Of a stretch of 13,889 nt of DNA, positions 13,709-13,889 are shown piece by piece. Below the pieces are notes generated by a model, which did not search any database, had not been told where the DNA came from, and was given only the letters and a program-made list of their open reading frames with translations. This stretch comes from JAJZQD01 sp021847735 (GTDB taxonomy: Bacteria > Bacillota > Thermincolia > Thermincolales > UBA2595): the NCBI GenBank assembly GCA_027324025.1, contig DAHVYW010000047.1, positions 1 through 13,889 on the forward strand, read 5' to 3'. The position numbers and the translations under genes are program-made. Each line of letters opens with the position of its first letter. Position 1 is the first letter of the stretch.

Positions 13709-13889
13709 GGTGTCCCAAAAGAGGCAGTCTCTTTATTTTAGATACGGCGGCAAGGGAAGGGGCAGGCATATTCCTGCGAGCGAGCAACAACTCAGCCGGC
13801 AAAAGACCGCTCCCGCATACGCGGTCTACCCGCAGGGCACAACGGGGCTCTAAGCGCTGAAGCGCAAAGAGCCCCGACGGCGGTTGGCG
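13709..13889. mobile_element. Second copy of the fold-back element, cut by the window end
   Basis: The left arm, GGTGTCCCAAAAGAGGCAGTCT-like at 13709-13730, matches both arms of the element at 4055-4242, and the match continues to 13800 in opposite orientation. The core 13761-13800 equals the reverse complement of 4145-4184 with one mismatch in 40. After 13800 the sequence diverges from copy 1. It forms AGACCGC/GCGGTCT (13804-13810 with 13821-13827) and a hairpin of CGGGGCTCT (13843-13851) with AGAGCCCCG (13868-13876), capped by GCGC-TGAA-GCGC with symmetric AA/AA internal loops. The right arm and any target duplication lie beyond the window. No ORF is seen in it. Confidence 0.6.

Noticed and set aside
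13843..13876. GC-rich hairpin near the window end as a terminator for the deoxynucleoside kinase
   Set aside because: No T tract follows on the plus strand, and it lies about 150 bases after the stop, inside the fold-back element.

Overview
The window looks like a chromosomal segment of an anaerobic, mid-GC Gram-positive bacterium of the Clostridia, most like the Peptococcaceae/Desulfotomaculaceae (Pelotomaculum- or Desulfotomaculum-type). The reasons are strong AGGAGG-type ribosome binding sites, frequent GTG/TTG starts, a YkvI-type membrane protein, a RodZ-like HTH protein upstream of rimO-pgsA, a Gram-positive-type deoxynucleoside kinase, and tRNA selenouridine synthase, which implies selenium use. 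This placement is inferred from gene content and protein style, not from a database search.

Layout. (1) 6-2924, plus strand: a compact envelope-glycan set made of a flippase-like/LPG-synthase-TM protein, a soluble polyprenyl-phosphate mannose (DPM1-like) synthase and a GT87-like polytopic glycosyltransferase. Together they suggest one lipid-linked sugar pathway: the sugar donor is made, possibly translocated, and used outside. (2) 2864-3928, minus strand: a YkvI-family transporter-like protein whose 3' end overlaps the GT87 gene. (3) 3929-4879: a roughly 950-base gene-poor stretch holding debris. It contains a small palindrome, a complete fold-back element with terminal inverted repeats (MITE-like), the C-terminal remnant of a SIR2-like protein, and a three-hairpin block resembling an IS200/IS605 right end or omega RNA. 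A strong sigma-A type promoter follows. (4) 4880-8556, plus strand: winged-helix/PfkB-like protein, selU, RodZ-like protein and yajQ, apparently one transcription unit closed by a terminator. (5) 8699-10486: a YgiQ-type radical SAM protein with its own extended -10 promoter. (6) 10495-12953: consensus promoter, a leader with competing hairpins, then rimO-pgsA-pgpA with overlapping ends, closed by a terminator. pgsA and pgpA are consecutive enzymes of phosphatidylglycerol synthesis. (7) 13056-13691: a deoxynucleoside kinase. (8) 13709 to the window edge: a second copy, in opposite orientation, of the fold-back element at 4055-4242. It is cut off by the window end and carries a different, hairpin-rich centre.

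The least explained items are the fold-back repeat family (two copies sharing a 40-base core with one mismatch, plus a 15-base echo upstream of the YkvI gene), the PfkB-like regulator that has lost the usual kinase signature next to selU, and the attenuator-like leader of rimO. I found no rRNA, tRNA, CRISPR array, intact transposase or phage gene.
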